Of a stretch of 64,000 bases of DNA, positions 17,233 through 25,425 are shown in pieces. Source of the stretch: Oceanococcus sp964629015. Its GTDB lineage: Bacteria; Pseudomonadota; Gammaproteobacteria; Nevskiales; Oceanococcaceae. Each line of letters opens with the position of its first letter. The first letter of the stretch is position 1. The DNA lies in NCBI GenBank assembly GCA_964629015.1, contig CAZVMN010000004.1:62001-126000 (forward strand), given 5' to 3'. The notes beneath the pieces were generated by a model. The model did not search any database, was not told the DNA's origin, and worked only from the letters and a program-made list of their open reading frames with translations. The position numbers and the translations under genes are program-made.

Positions 17233-18072
17233 ATGTTCGTTGGGTTTAACGCAAAGCTGGACAACATGATTTTGCAGCCCGATTTTCACAAGCGCTACGG
17301 CCCTTGGGCCGTCATCGCCGGTGCCTCTGAAGGCATCGGTCATTGGTATGCTCACGTGCTGGCCGAGCGCGGTTTCAATCTGATCACCATGGCACGTCGA
17401 TTGGAACCGCTGGAGAAAGACGCGGAATTGATCCGACGGCGCCATCGGGTGGAGGTCAAAACGTGCTCGATTGATCTCGCCGCGGACAACCTCGCCGAGC
17501 TGACAGCTCAAGCGGTTGACGGTCTGGAGGTGGGCTTGCTGGTGTACAACGCCTGCTACTCGGTCATCGGCGAATTTCTCGACATCCCACTCGACGATCA
17601 CCAGAAAATGCTGGATGTGAACTGCCGCGCACCGGTGGTCATGACCCACACATTGGCGCCGGCCATGAAGCAGCGTGGCCGCGGCGGCATCATTTTGATG
17701 TCGAGCATGTCGGGCTTTCAGGGCACCGCCATGGTCGCCAGCTACGCCGCAACCAAAGCCTGGAACATCAACATGGCCCAGGGCATGTGGGAAGAGTTCA
17801 AACCCCACGGCGTGGACGTTCTGGCCTGCGTCGCAGGTGCAACGTCAACGCCCGGCTTTGAAGGCAACACCCCCGAACACAAACGCAGCAAGGCCTTTCC
17901 CATGCAGCCCGAACTGGTGGCCCGTGAAGGCCTCAAAGCGCTGGGCAAACGGCCCGTTCATATTACTGGGCGTATCAATCGCGCGGTCGATATCATGGGC
18001 AACTTCATGACGCGCCAACAGCGCACACGCTTTTTCAGCAACGCCACCCGCGGCATATACGGAGACAACTAG
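17233..18072 (+). CDS. Short-chain dehydrogenase/reductase
   Basis: A 279-residue classical SDR with NAD(P) loop GASEGIG (30-36), catalytic Ser near 157-158 and YAATK (Tyr171, Lys175), similar to 17-beta-hydroxysteroid dehydrogenase-type SDRs. Start choice is open: ATG 17233 has no ribosome site, and ATG 17266 has a weak CTGGA before it. It begins a run with a 3-beta-HSD-like gene three bases later and an EthD-like gene, so a role in oxidising or reducing a steroid-like or other bulky alcohol/ketone is plausible but unproven. Confidence 0.88.
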   Translation: MFVGFNAKLDNMILQPDFHKRYGPWAVIAGASEGIGHWYAHVLAERGFNLITMARRLEPLEKDAELIRRRHRVEVKTCSIDLAADNLAELTAQAVDGLEVGLLVYNACYSVIGEFLDIPLDDHQKMLDVNCRAPVVMTHTLAPAMKQRGRGGIILMSSMSGFQGTAMVASYAATKAWNINMAQGMWEEFKPHGVDVLACVAGATSTPGFEGNTPEHKRSKAFPMQPELVAREGLKALGKRPVHITGRINRAVDIMGNFMTRQQRTRFFSNATRGIYGDN

Positions 18073-18075
18073 ATC

Positions 18076-19170
18076 ATGGCGGACACTCAGGACATCACAG
18101 CCAAGCCCAAATTTGAACCCAGCGAGCTGGGCCAACTGTGCCTGGTCACAGGCGGCGGCGGGTATGTGGGATCAGCCTTGGTTCGGCGTCTGCGTGAAAA
18201 TGGTTGTCGGGTGCGAAGCCTGGATGTGGTGCCGCACAGCTTTGATGATCCCGACGTTCAAACCATTGTCGCCGATCTGCGTCATTACGCCGACGTGCGT
18301 CGCGCCTGTGAAGGGGTCGACACCATCTTCCACACCGCCGCCATCATCAACTTGCTCAGCCTTTACCGTCCGGCACAAAAGCGTCTGGTTTACGAAGTCA
18401 ACTGCGTGGGCACAAACAATCTGGTCAAAGCGGCCCAAGCGGCTGGTGTCAACGCGCTGGTCCAAACCAGCACCTTCAGCGTGGTGCTCGATCGGGTTCT
18501 GGACAATCAGGACGAGAGCGTGCCCTACGCGACCAAAACGCGTGATCTGTATTCGCTGACCAAGATCGAGGCCGAACGCACCGTGCTCGGCGCGGACAAT
18601 CCCGCAGGTCTACGCACCTGCGCCCTGCGCCCGGGTGGTGTTTGGGGCAGCGACTGCAACTCGATCATGATCCGCAGTTTCCTTGAGGAGCTGGCCGCCG
18701 GGCGTTTCAAGGCGCTGATCGGCAACGGCCGCGCAACCATGGACAACACGCATATCGACAACTTGATCGACGCGCATTTGCTGGCCGCAAAAGCGCTGCG
18801 CGACAACGCCTCGGCGGTCGGTGGTCAGGCCTATTTCATCAACGACGACGAGCAAGTCAACGGCTTGGTCTGGTTCAAGCCACTGGTCGAAGCATTGGGT
18901 GAAAAATTCCCCAAATTGGCGCTACCCACCCCGATGATGAAGATGGTCGGGCGCGGCATGGAGCTGGCCCATTTCCTCGGCGGCCCCGAACCCACGCTGA
19001 CCCATCGCGGCATTCGCAATTTGACCGAGAGTTCCAGTTTCCGCATCGACAAAGCCCGACGCGATCTGGGCTATCAACCGCGCTTCACGCGCGAGAACGG
19101 CATCCCACTGCTGCTGCCCAACGCACGTCGTTTTGTCGATGATCTTCGGGCGGCCAAGGCGGCGGCGTGA
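18076..19170 (+). CDS. 3-beta-hydroxysteroid dehydrogenase-like NAD-dependent oxidoreductase
   Basis: A 364-residue extended SDR with TGGGGYVGSALV at about 25-36 and the catalytic pair in YSLTK (Tyr159, Lys163); the segments FHTAAIINL and QTSTFSVV are typical of the 3-beta-HSD/isomerase branch. The N-terminus carries about 15 extra residues before the Rossmann strand. It is spaced three bases from the upstream SDR and overlaps the next gene by four (GTGA), so the three are co-translated. The likely role is oxidation of a 3-beta-hydroxysteroid, sterol or related cyclic alcohol; the substrate is not proven. Confidence 0.87.
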   Translation: MADTQDITAKPKFEPSELGQLCLVTGGGGYVGSALVRRLRENGCRVRSLDVVPHSFDDPDVQTIVADLRHYADVRRACEGVDTIFHTAAIINLLSLYRPAQKRLVYEVNCVGTNNLVKAAQAAGVNALVQTSTFSVVLDRVLDNQDESVPYATKTRDLYSLTKIEAERTVLGADNPAGLRTCALRPGGVWGSDCNSIMIRSFLEELAAGRFKALIGNGRATMDNTHIDNLIDAHLLAAKALRDNASAVGGQAYFINDDEQVNGLVWFKPLVEALGEKFPKLALPTPMMKMVGRGMELAHFLGGPEPTLTHRGIRNLTESSSFRIDKARRDLGYQPRFTRENGIPLLLPNARRFVDDLRAAKAAA

Positions 19171-19916
19171 AGAAAATCATTTATCTGCTGTGGTCAGCGC
19201 GCGAAATGGCTCCGGCCGAACGCCGTGAAATCCTGTTGGATAAGGTTGGACCCGCGTTACTGAAACTTGACCCCATCGGCTTGCAGATCAACATCTGCGA
19301 CGACCTCGCCACCACACCCTCGCCTGCGCCCAAGCCGGCTTTCAGTGAGCCGTTCATCGCCATGGTCGATGTGTGGCTGGACGATGACGTCGATCCGCTG
19401 GCTTACGAGGACCACTTGCGTACAGCCGGATTCCAGCTGGCGGGTTATCAGGTGGATGAATGGCTCTACACGGACTATGGCGAGCATCACAGTGCCAACG
19501 AGCCACGTGACTGGGCCGACGGCGAGCGCAGCCGTGGCATCCTCGCCGTAACCTTGCTGCGCAAACCCAAGCGCTTGAGCCGCGAACAGTGGATGAGCCG
19601 CTGGTTCGGTCATCAATCACCGATGAGCGAGCGCATGCAGCCGCGAGCACGCTACGTGCGCCATGTGGTTGAACACAGCATCACCCCCGGTGCCGAGCTG
19701 ATTGAGGGCATCGTCGAGGAAGACTGGCCCTCCAGCGAGCATGTGACCAATCTGAAGCTGTTCTACGGCGCCCGCTCCTGGTGGGACGTGGTTCGCAACA
19801 TGACCATCATGCTTCACTCTGTGGTTCGGATACTCAATCTGTTCAACATCACCACAGTGATGATGAGCGAGTACCTGATCAAAACCCCGCCGGGGCACGC
19901 TCAGCCAAACGCTTGA
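19167..19916 (+). CDS. EthD-like dimeric alpha-beta barrel protein, function unknown
   Basis: A 249-residue protein started by GTG inside the stop of the previous gene. It appears to have two halves: residues ~1-110 (KKIIYLLWSAREM start, IAMVDVWLDDD) and ~120-200 (ILAVTLLRKPKRLS, then EQWMSRWFGHQSP), the latter resembling EthD-type dimeric barrels. A hydrophobic C-terminal stretch (MTIMLHSVVRILNLFN) may be amphipathic or membrane-associated. Family assignment is tentative. It is translationally coupled to the 3-beta-HSD-like gene and probably works on the same substrate. Confidence 0.55.
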   Translation: MKKIIYLLWSAREMAPAERREILLDKVGPALLKLDPIGLQINICDDLATTPSPAPKPAFSEPFIAMVDVWLDDDVDPLAYEDHLRTAGFQLAGYQVDEWLYTDYGEHHSANEPRDWADGERSRGILAVTLLRKPKRLSREQWMSRWFGHQSPMSERMQPRARYVRHVVEHSITPGAELIEGIVEEDWPSSEHVTNLKLFYGARSWWDVVRNMTIMLHSVVRILNLFNITTVMMSEYLIKTPPGHAQPNA

Positions 19917-19968
19917 GATCAAAGCTGCCGACAAACCGGCACGCATCTCCGATTTGAGTCTGGCGCGA

Positions 19969-19987
19969 CATGACAGGTTCATGACAG
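19969..19987 (+). repeat. Direct repeat of CATGACAG with 11-base period
   Basis: CATGACAG occurs at 19969-19976 and again at 19980-19987, one DNA turn apart, followed by a possible -10 (TATGAT about 20 bases downstream) before the serine hydrolase gene. The helical spacing would suit an activator that binds direct repeats. No regulator is identified. Confidence 0.4.
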
Positions 19988-20048
19988 CCCCGGCTCAGGC
20001 TTCTATGATGGCCAACTTGTCCTCGCCCTCGCTGCTGGAGCCGCGCCC

Positions 20049-21314
20049 TTGAACAACCCCTTTCGCCCTCTCCTCATCCCACGTCCACAATCGCTGGACG
20101 CAGTCAGCGATATTCGCCATGACGACGAGACCGACCCGCAGGATCTCGGTCTGGCCGCGAATGTGCCGGGTAAAATCTGGAAAGCTGTGGAGAAGCTTTA
20201 CCGCACACGCACGATGCCGGCCATCAGCCTGGCGATCCGCCACAAAGGGCAGATCCTCATGCACCGCAGCATCGGTCATGCACGCGGCAACGGCCCGCTG
20301 GATAGCGCCGATACGCCGCGCCGCATCATGCAGGCCGACACACCTATATGCCTGTTTTCGGCCTCCAAAGCGATTACCGCCATGCTCGTGCACAAGCTGG
20401 CCGAGGAAGGCGTGATTCGTCTGCATGATCCGGTCGCCGAGTATGTGCCGGAGTTCGCCGCTAAAGGCAAGCAGTACATCACCGTCGGCCAGGTGCTGGC
20501 CCACCGCGGCGGCATCCCCGTAATCAAGCAGAAAGAGCCCGATCCCAGCCTGCTGTGGAATTGGGAGGCTTGTGTCAAAACCCTGTGCGAGGCGACACCG
20601 CGCAAGGATGCGGGGCGCACTCAGGCTTATCACGCGATTACTGGCGGGTTTATCCTGGGCGAAGTGATGCGTCGCGCCACCGGCCAGGAACTGGATGAGA
20701 TTCTGCACTCGCGCATCGCCAAACCCTTGGGCAGTCGCTACATGACCATGGGACTTCCGTCAGAACATCACGACGATGTCGCCCTGAATCACTTCACCGG
20801 TTATCCCGAGCGCTTTCCGATCAAGTACCTGTCAACGCGTGCTCTCGGCGCACCGTTTCCGCAGGTCACCGAAATCTCCAACTCGCACGAGTTCATGTCG
20901 GCCAAAATCCCGGCCGGCAACATTTACGCGACCGCTCTGGAAACCTGCGATTTCTTCCAGTGCCTGCTCAACGGCGGTCATTTCGGCAAGCAGCGCTTGT
21001 TCGAGCGGGCCACAGTCACACGCGCGATCAGCGAAGCCGCCGCTCGCCAGTTCGACCGCACCTTGATGGTCCCCATTCGCACCAGTGAAGGCTTCATGCT
21101 GGGTGACGAACCGTTCGGCATGTACGGCCCGCACACGCGCGAAGCGTTCGGCCATCTGGGCTTCATTTCGATCTTCTGCTGGGCCGATCCCGCACGTGAC
21201 ATCTCTGTCGCGCTGCTGACCACGGGCAAGCCAATCGTGGCCATGCATTACGGACCTTTGCTCAAGCTGCTGGCCACCATCAACCACAGCTTCGGCAAAT
21301 TCGAAGACCGCTAG
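20049..21314 (+). CDS. Serine hydrolase of the beta-lactamase (class C/EstB-like) family
   Basis: A 421-residue protein with the SxxK nucleophile motif in CLFSASKAIT (Ser104, Lys107), a class C-like core and no signal peptide, so it is likely cytoplasmic. These features fit EstB-type carboxylesterases rather than periplasmic beta-lactamases. The start is TTG 20049 with TGGAG eight bases upstream; no in-frame ATG comes before residue 57. It may hydrolyse esters made by the nearby oxidation genes. The segment YHAITGGF near 195 may hold the Tyr of the second motif. Confidence 0.85.
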   Translation: MNNPFRPLLIPRPQSLDAVSDIRHDDETDPQDLGLAANVPGKIWKAVEKLYRTRTMPAISLAIRHKGQILMHRSIGHARGNGPLDSADTPRRIMQADTPICLFSASKAITAMLVHKLAEEGVIRLHDPVAEYVPEFAAKGKQYITVGQVLAHRGGIPVIKQKEPDPSLLWNWEACVKTLCEATPRKDAGRTQAYHAITGGFILGEVMRRATGQELDEILHSRIAKPLGSRYMTMGLPSEHHDDVALNHFTGYPERFPIKYLSTRALGAPFPQVTEISNSHEFMSAKIPAGNIYATALETCDFFQCLLNGGHFGKQRLFERATVTRAISEAAARQFDRTLMVPIRTSEGFMLGDEPFGMYGPHTREAFGHLGFISIFCWADPARDISVALLTTGKPIVAMHYGPLLKLLATINHSFGKFEDR

Positions 21315-21316
21315 CG

Positions 21317-22708
21317 TTACAGCAACGCGGCCTTGAGCTCGTCCAGCGCCTCACCGGTGAACACCGCAAGGCGCTGCAGATGCGGCAAGGTGTCACGGCA
21401 TCCAACGAAACCAAAGTTCAGCGTGCCGGCATAACTCTGCACCGTAATATTCAGAGCCATGCCATGCGCTGGTATCGACACCGGATAGGTGGCTTCGATC
21501 CGCGAACCGCGGAAGTACAAAGGCTCGTCCGGGCCCGGCACATTGGAGATGCACAGATTGAAGGTGATCGGTAAACGCCCACGGATACCGCTGACCGCTT
21601 TGAGTGTCTGCAAACCGAATGGCGCCATGATCAACGAACTGTAGGCAACGATCGCCGCGGCCGACATGGATTCCATCTGATGTTTGGCTTCGCGGGTCGA
21701 TGCCACAATCGCGTTGAGCCGCTGAATCGGATCGTCGATATCCGTGGCCAGTGAGGCCAACATGGCGCCCACCGCGTTGCCGCCACCGGGATCATCTTTG
21801 GGTCGCACATTGACCGGCAAGAAGGCCACCAAAGGTTTTTCCGGCAGCTCGCCCATATCCAGCAGGAAGCGGCGCAACCCACCGGCGCACAGCGCCATGA
21901 CGATGTCATTGAGGGTGCCGCCCGAAGCCTTGCTTAGCGCTTTCAATTCGGCCAACTGATATTGCTGCGTAGCGAAGCGGCGATTGCGCCCGATACGCCC
22001 GTTGAGCACCGAATCGGGTGCCTGCATGGAGTTGACCAGATCGCCGATCTCGCCACGCGCGGTACGGCTAAGTCGCCACAGCGCTTTGCCGACATCGCGC
22101 ACCGAATCAAACTGCGAGACCACCGAACCCCACACCGCCGACATGTCGACGCCAACGCCTTTGGCCACACGGTGGCGCTGCGGTTGGGGCAGACTGTAGA
22201 ACATCGGCGTGTTGCGGTCGTCCGGATCGCGCACCATGCTGCGCGAAAAAATCTTCATCGCGGTGTAGCCGTCGACCAGTGCATGGTGAATCTTTATGTA
22301 CAAAGCCAGACGCCCGCCCTCAAGTCCTTCAATCAGGTGCAGCTCCCAAGGTGGACGCGACAAGTCCAGCGCGTTGCTGTGCAAACGCGAAATCAAAATG
22401 CCCAGCTCACGCTCATCGCCCGGTGCTGGTAACGCGGATCGGCGCACGTGATACTCGATATCGAAGCTGTCATCCTCAACCCAGCGATGCATGGGATTGC
22501 GCATGAAGTTCGGCGTTTTGAGTTTGAGATTCCATGGCGCCTGGACATCGACCGAGGCTTTGATCTCATCCATCAGATCGCGCAAAAAATCCGGACCGGC
22601 ATCCTCCGGTGGGCTCAGTGGCAACAGACCGGCCACATGCATTTTGATATCGCGCGTCTCCCCGTAAAGAAACATCGCATCCATTGGGCTCAGGCGCTTG
22701 CCAGCCAT
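21317..22708 (-). CDS. Wax ester synthase/diacylglycerol acyltransferase (WS/DGAT)
   Basis: A 463-residue member of the bacterial WS/DGAT family, which joins fatty acyl-CoA to a long-chain alcohol or diacylglycerol to store neutral lipid. The active-site motif HHALVDG (HHxxxDG) is at about 141-147, and the N-terminus LSPMDAMFLYGET is typical. GGAGGAG precedes ATG 22708, clearly better than the longer frame. The C-terminal domain includes the conserved NVPGP segment. It is divergent from an ADC-like gene across 64 bases that contain a 21-bp palindrome. It converges with the serine hydrolase gene with almost no gap. Confidence 0.93.
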   Translation of the reverse strand: MAGKRLSPMDAMFLYGETRDIKMHVAGLLPLSPPEDAGPDFLRDLMDEIKASVDVQAPWNLKLKTPNFMRNPMHRWVEDDSFDIEYHVRRSALPAPGDERELGILISRLHSNALDLSRPPWELHLIEGLEGGRLALYIKIHHALVDGYTAMKIFSRSMVRDPDDRNTPMFYSLPQPQRHRVAKGVGVDMSAVWGSVVSQFDSVRDVGKALWRLSRTARGEIGDLVNSMQAPDSVLNGRIGRNRRFATQQYQLAELKALSKASGGTLNDIVMALCAGGLRRFLLDMGELPEKPLVAFLPVNVRPKDDPGGGNAVGAMLASLATDIDDPIQRLNAIVASTREAKHQMESMSAAAIVAYSSLIMAPFGLQTLKAVSGIRGRLPITFNLCISNVPGPDEPLYFRGSRIEATYPVSIPAHGMALNITVQSYAGTLNFGFVGCRDTLPHLQRLAVFTGEALDELKAALL

Positions 22709-22730
22709 TGGTCTCCTCCCATGTTGTTGT

Positions 22731-22751
22731 GTTGTGTATCGTATACGCAAC
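22731..22751. promoter_or_regulatory. 21-bp imperfect palindrome between WS/DGAT and ADC-like genes
   Basis: Half-sites GTTGTGTAT (22731-22739) and, on the opposite strand, GTTGCGTAT (22751-22743) pair at eight of ten positions around a central base. It lies in the middle of the 64-base divergent gap, 22 bases from each start codon. It is a good operator candidate for an unknown regulator controlling both genes. Confidence 0.6.
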
Positions 22752-22772
22752 CTATCGAATCGACCCGTTTCC

Positions 22773-23450
22773 ATGAGCAAAATAATTGACGCGCCAGCCC
22801 CTTGGGAGCTCACCGGGCGGGCTTACATCAGTGTGCTCCGCGCCGACAGCAGAATTTTGGATGAACAGAGCTGGGTCCCGGACAGCTTGGTTGGCAAGCG
22901 CCGCAGCGGTCTGTCCTTAATGATGTTTGTCGACTATGCCGACTCGCCCGCCGGGCCCTATCACGAGCTGTTGTTCATACCGGGAATGTATGAATTTGAA
23001 GATGGTCGCAAACGCTTCAGCATCAGCCGCATCTTCGTTTCGACCATGGACAGTGTCATCAACGGCCAGCGCAACTGGGGCATACCCAAGGACCTGGCGG
23101 ATTTTGATGTCCACGATGACGGCAACCACACCCATGTCGTCGTGCGCAAAAACGACACGGTCATTGCGGATCTGCGCTACCGGGCGTTTGGGCCACCGCT
23201 GCCGGCACCACGCGGCTTGCTGCCCAAGGCTTGGCGAACATTGGCCCAGCACTGGGAAGATCAAACCTTCGTGTATCAGCCCAATGCCGGCGGCAGTGCA
23301 AGATTGGCCAAAACCCAAGACATGCAGTTTGACCCCGCCCAGTTTCCGGATCTGAGCCAAGCGCGCGTGCTCGCGACCGTCAATCTGCGCCGCTTCAATA
23401 TGACTTTCCCGGTCTCGCAAATCTACCCGCGCGGCGAAATACATCCATAG
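22773..23450 (+). CDS. Acetoacetate decarboxylase-like protein
   Basis: A 225-residue protein resembling the ADC superfamily. NWGIPKDLADF at about 101-111 corresponds to the segment holding the Schiff-base lysine of acetoacetate decarboxylase (here Lys106). ADC-like proteins with changed pockets catalyse aldol/dehydration or hydrolysis rather than decarboxylation, so the name is structural only. It starts at ATG 22773 and is divergent from WS/DGAT. A five-helix membrane protein gene follows 46 bases later. Confidence 0.75.
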   Translation: MSKIIDAPAPWELTGRAYISVLRADSRILDEQSWVPDSLVGKRRSGLSLMMFVDYADSPAGPYHELLFIPGMYEFEDGRKRFSISRIFVSTMDSVINGQRNWGIPKDLADFDVHDDGNHTHVVVRKNDTVIADLRYRAFGPPLPAPRGLLPKAWRTLAQHWEDQTFVYQPNAGGSARLAKTQDMQFDPAQFPDLSQARVLATVNLRRFNMTFPVSQIYPRGEIHP

Positions 23451-23496
23451 CGCGACGCGATCCGTATCGGATGATGAAGCCGCACGGAGCACACAG

Positions 23497-24003
23497 TTGA
23501 CGGGCACTCGATTCTTTCTTCTCAACGCGATCGGCGGCATCGCCGTACTGGGGAGCTATGCCTGGGGCCTGGGCCTGTTCCCGGAATTGCGCGATGCCAT
23601 GTGGGGCGGTGTTCCAGAACACTGGCGCGGGCTTTACACCGTCAATATGTTCTTCGCCGCTGCGGGTTACCTGATCGCTTTTGGCTACTGGTTGAGCGCA
23701 TCTGACGCCACAACGCGGCGCTCCCTGGTCTTGCCCTACTCACTCATACTATGGCCATCCGCATTGTGGATGCCGCTGACTGTTGCCGTGCTGGAAACCG
23801 GGATCGATCTGGTCTGGTGGCTGACCTGGCTGAATCTTGCATTGGTCGCTGTGGGCGGCTTGTGGGTCTGGTTTGCGCTGTTTCGGCACACCACGCAAGC
23901 GCCTTGGTTTCGCGCACTCGCGGCGCTGTTCTTCAGCTTTTTCGTGCTGCAAACCGCGCTGCTGGACGGTGTTATCTGGCCGCTGAATTTCGTCAGACCC
24001 TAA
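23497..24003 (+). CDS. Hypothetical membrane protein (five predicted helices)
   Basis: A 168-residue protein, mostly hydrophobic, with five likely membrane segments at about 7-26, 46-66, 77-98, 103-126 and 136-157. The start is TTG 23497 with GGAG seven bases upstream. I do not recognise a family. It follows the ADC-like gene in the same direction and overlaps the convergent DUF2845 gene by four bases at the stop codons. Confidence 0.7.
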   Translation: MTGTRFFLLNAIGGIAVLGSYAWGLGLFPELRDAMWGGVPEHWRGLYTVNMFFAAAGYLIAFGYWLSASDATTRRSLVLPYSLILWPSALWMPLTVAVLETGIDLVWWLTWLNLALVAVGGLWVWFALFRHTTQAPWFRALAALFFSFFVLQTALLDGVIWPLNFVRP

Positions 24004-24299
24004 CCCAAGGTTTCGCACACGCTGAGCGCGTGCCCGCCTTGAATCCAGACCCGAACCGTTTTGGGGTTGTAGCCCTCAACGTAGTAAATCCAATCCTCGC
24101 CTGCGTAAGCCCCAAAGCGATTTTCTCGGGGCACCACACGGGTCGGCTGCCCCAGAACCTTGAAAACGCGGCGCTCGGAATCACCCTCCACCACCAGCTG
24201 ACCATTGGCACCGCGACTCGTACCATTACAGGTCTGGGCATGCGCTTGGGCGAAAAATCCACACCCCAGAATCAGTGCAGCACTGATAAACCGACTCAT
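24000..24299 (-). CDS. DUF2845-type small secreted protein
   Basis: A 99-residue protein with a signal peptide (FISAALILGCGFFAQAHAQ) and a mature domain with a Cys near each end (TCNG and VCETLG), the strand VVEGDSERRVFKVLGQPTR and WIYYVEGYNPKTVRVW. This matches the DUF2845 pattern, a small periplasmic beta domain of unknown role distantly like SmpA/OmlA folds. A GGTGGGG site precedes ATG 24299. Confidence 0.72.
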   Translation of the reverse strand: MSRFISAALILGCGFFAQAHAQTCNGTSRGANGQLVVEGDSERRVFKVLGQPTRVVPRENRFGAYAGEDWIYYVEGYNPKTVRVWIQGGHALSVCETLG

Positions 24300-24417
24300 A
24301 GCCCCACCTTTGGCAAAAAATTGAGAGTGAACTGCGGCTGGAAAGTTCGCCGGCACCGGGGTAAAAATAGAAGGGCGCACTGGCTACCAAAAGCACGAAA
24401 CGCAAGGATGAGCGACG

Positions 24418-24822
24418 ATGCAATTTTACCGTTCGAAGATTGATGCCTGGTTGCTGGGGGTTATCGCCCTGGTCATCGGATTTTCCGTGTATGCAGCCCT
24501 CCGCAGTGACCATCTGACATTGCTGTCAGGTCTTGCCCTCACCATTGCGGTCGTTTTGCCGCTGTGGCTGCTGCTCAATACCCGTTACGGTCTGGATACA
24601 TCGCTGTTGTCGGTTCGATGCGGACCCTTTCACTCGCGCATCCCGATAGCCGACATTCAAAGCATCACGCCAACACGCAACCCTCTGTCCAGCCCGGCGC
24701 TGTCACTCGACCGTTTGCGCATCGAATACGGGCACAACCGCCATGTATTGATTTCACCACGCGATCGAGAACGCTTTACCCGCGATCTGCAAGCCCTGAA
24801 AGAGCGTGCAATTCAAGCATGA
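24418..24822 (+). CDS. Membrane protein with bacterial PH domain (PF06713-like)
   Basis: A 134-residue protein. Two membrane helices lie at about 10-28 and 34-53, followed by a soluble PH-like domain (RYGLDTSLLSVRCGPFHSRI, then PIADIQSITPTRNPLSSPA) that matches the YvqB/bPH_4 pattern. The function of the family is unknown. Its stop overlaps the start of the GFA-family gene (ATGA), so the two are translated together. Confidence 0.8.
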   Translation: MQFYRSKIDAWLLGVIALVIGFSVYAALRSDHLTLLSGLALTIAVVLPLWLLLNTRYGLDTSLLSVRCGPFHSRIPIADIQSITPTRNPLSSPALSLDRLRIEYGHNRHVLISPRDRERFTRDLQALKERAIQA

Positions 24823-25226
24823 GTGATCAGCATCAGGGCTCCTGCCTGTGCGGCTCCGTTCAGTTCGACATCTGCGGCAGCTTTGAGCACTTTTTTCTGT
24901 GCCACTGCACACGCTGCCAGAAGAACAGTGGCTCCGCGCACGCGGCCAACCTGTTCGCCACTGGCGCCACGCTGACCTGGACACGTGGCCAGGACGACGT
25001 GCGCCACTTCCAACTGCCTGACACACGCCACGCCCGCGCTTTTTGCCAACACTGCGGCTCGGCTCTGCCCAACACGCAGATGGACGGCACATTGCTGGTA
25101 GTCCCTGCTGGAAGCCTGGACAGCCAGGTTCCCATACAGCCCAAAGCGCACATCTTATGTACAAACCGGGCCAGTTGGGACCATGATCTGGAGCACATCC
25201 CGCACTACGACAACCTGCCCGGCTGA
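24819..25226 (+). CDS. GFA-family zinc protein
   Basis: A 135-residue protein of the glutathione-dependent formaldehyde-activating (Gfa/CENP-V) family. Zinc ligands are visible in GSCLCGSV (Cys9, Cys11), HCTRCQKNSG and FCQHCGSALP. Most family members outside methylotrophs have no proven formaldehyde role. It ends just before a strong terminator shared with the convergent tRNA-Ser gene. Confidence 0.9.
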   Translation: MSDQHQGSCLCGSVQFDICGSFEHFFLCHCTRCQKNSGSAHAANLFATGATLTWTRGQDDVRHFQLPDTRHARAFCQHCGSALPNTQMDGTLLVVPAGSLDSQVPIQPKAHILCTNRASWDHDLEHIPHYDNLPG

Positions 25227-25241
25227 ACATGCAGCCGACAC

Positions 25242-25269
25242 AAAAAAGCCCGCATCAGCGGGCTTTTTT
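25242..25269. terminator. Bidirectional Rho-independent terminator
   Basis: GCCCGC-ATCA-GCGGGC is flanked by six A on the left and six T on the right, making a perfect stem that ends in a U-tract on either strand. It serves the GFA-family gene on the plus strand and tRNA-Ser on the minus strand. Confidence 0.93.
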
Positions 25270-25274
25270 GAAAC

Positions 25275-25364
25275 TGGCGGAGAGACGGGGATTCGAACCC
25301 CGGAGGAGCTTACGCCCCAACACGCTTTCCAGGCGTGCGCCTTAAACCGCTCGGCCATCTCTCC
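25275..25364 (-). tRNA. tRNA-Ser (anticodon GGA)
   Basis: A 90-base class II tRNA. Acceptor arm GGAGAGA pairs with TCTCTCC, followed by G and an encoded CCA (25277-25275). The D-arm is TGGCCGAGCGGTTTAAGGC, the anticodon loop is CTGGAAA giving GGA (reads UCC/UCU), a long variable arm follows and the T-arm is GGGGTTCGAATCCCC. All elements of serine tRNA identity are visible. Confidence 0.97.
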
Positions 25365-25388
25365 GGATTTACACGGCGCGGACACCAT

Positions 25389-25420
25389 GCGGGCGGTGGA
25401 TTCTATACGAACCCGCCCGC
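25389..25420. promoter_or_regulatory. Inverted repeat around a -10-like element upstream of tRNA-Ser
   Basis: GCGGGCGG (25389-25396) and CCGCCCGC (25413-25420) form a perfect 8-bp inverted repeat around 16 bases that contain TATAGA on the minus strand (25407-25402). It may be the tRNA promoter region, or a hairpin ending the dapA-lipoprotein transcript; there is no T-run. Confidence 0.4.
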
Positions 25421-25425
25421 AGACG

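Noticed and set aside
17179..17808. A 209-codon minus-strand frame opposite the SDR gene
   Set aside because: The plus-strand SDR has an intact cofactor loop and YxxxK; the opposite frame has no recognisable features.
20007..20051. A possible 15-codon leader peptide (MMANLSSPSL start) ending in the TTG start of the serine hydrolase
   Set aside because: Its ATG overlaps a likely -10 element (TATGAT), so it may not even be transcribed; no run of control codons is present.
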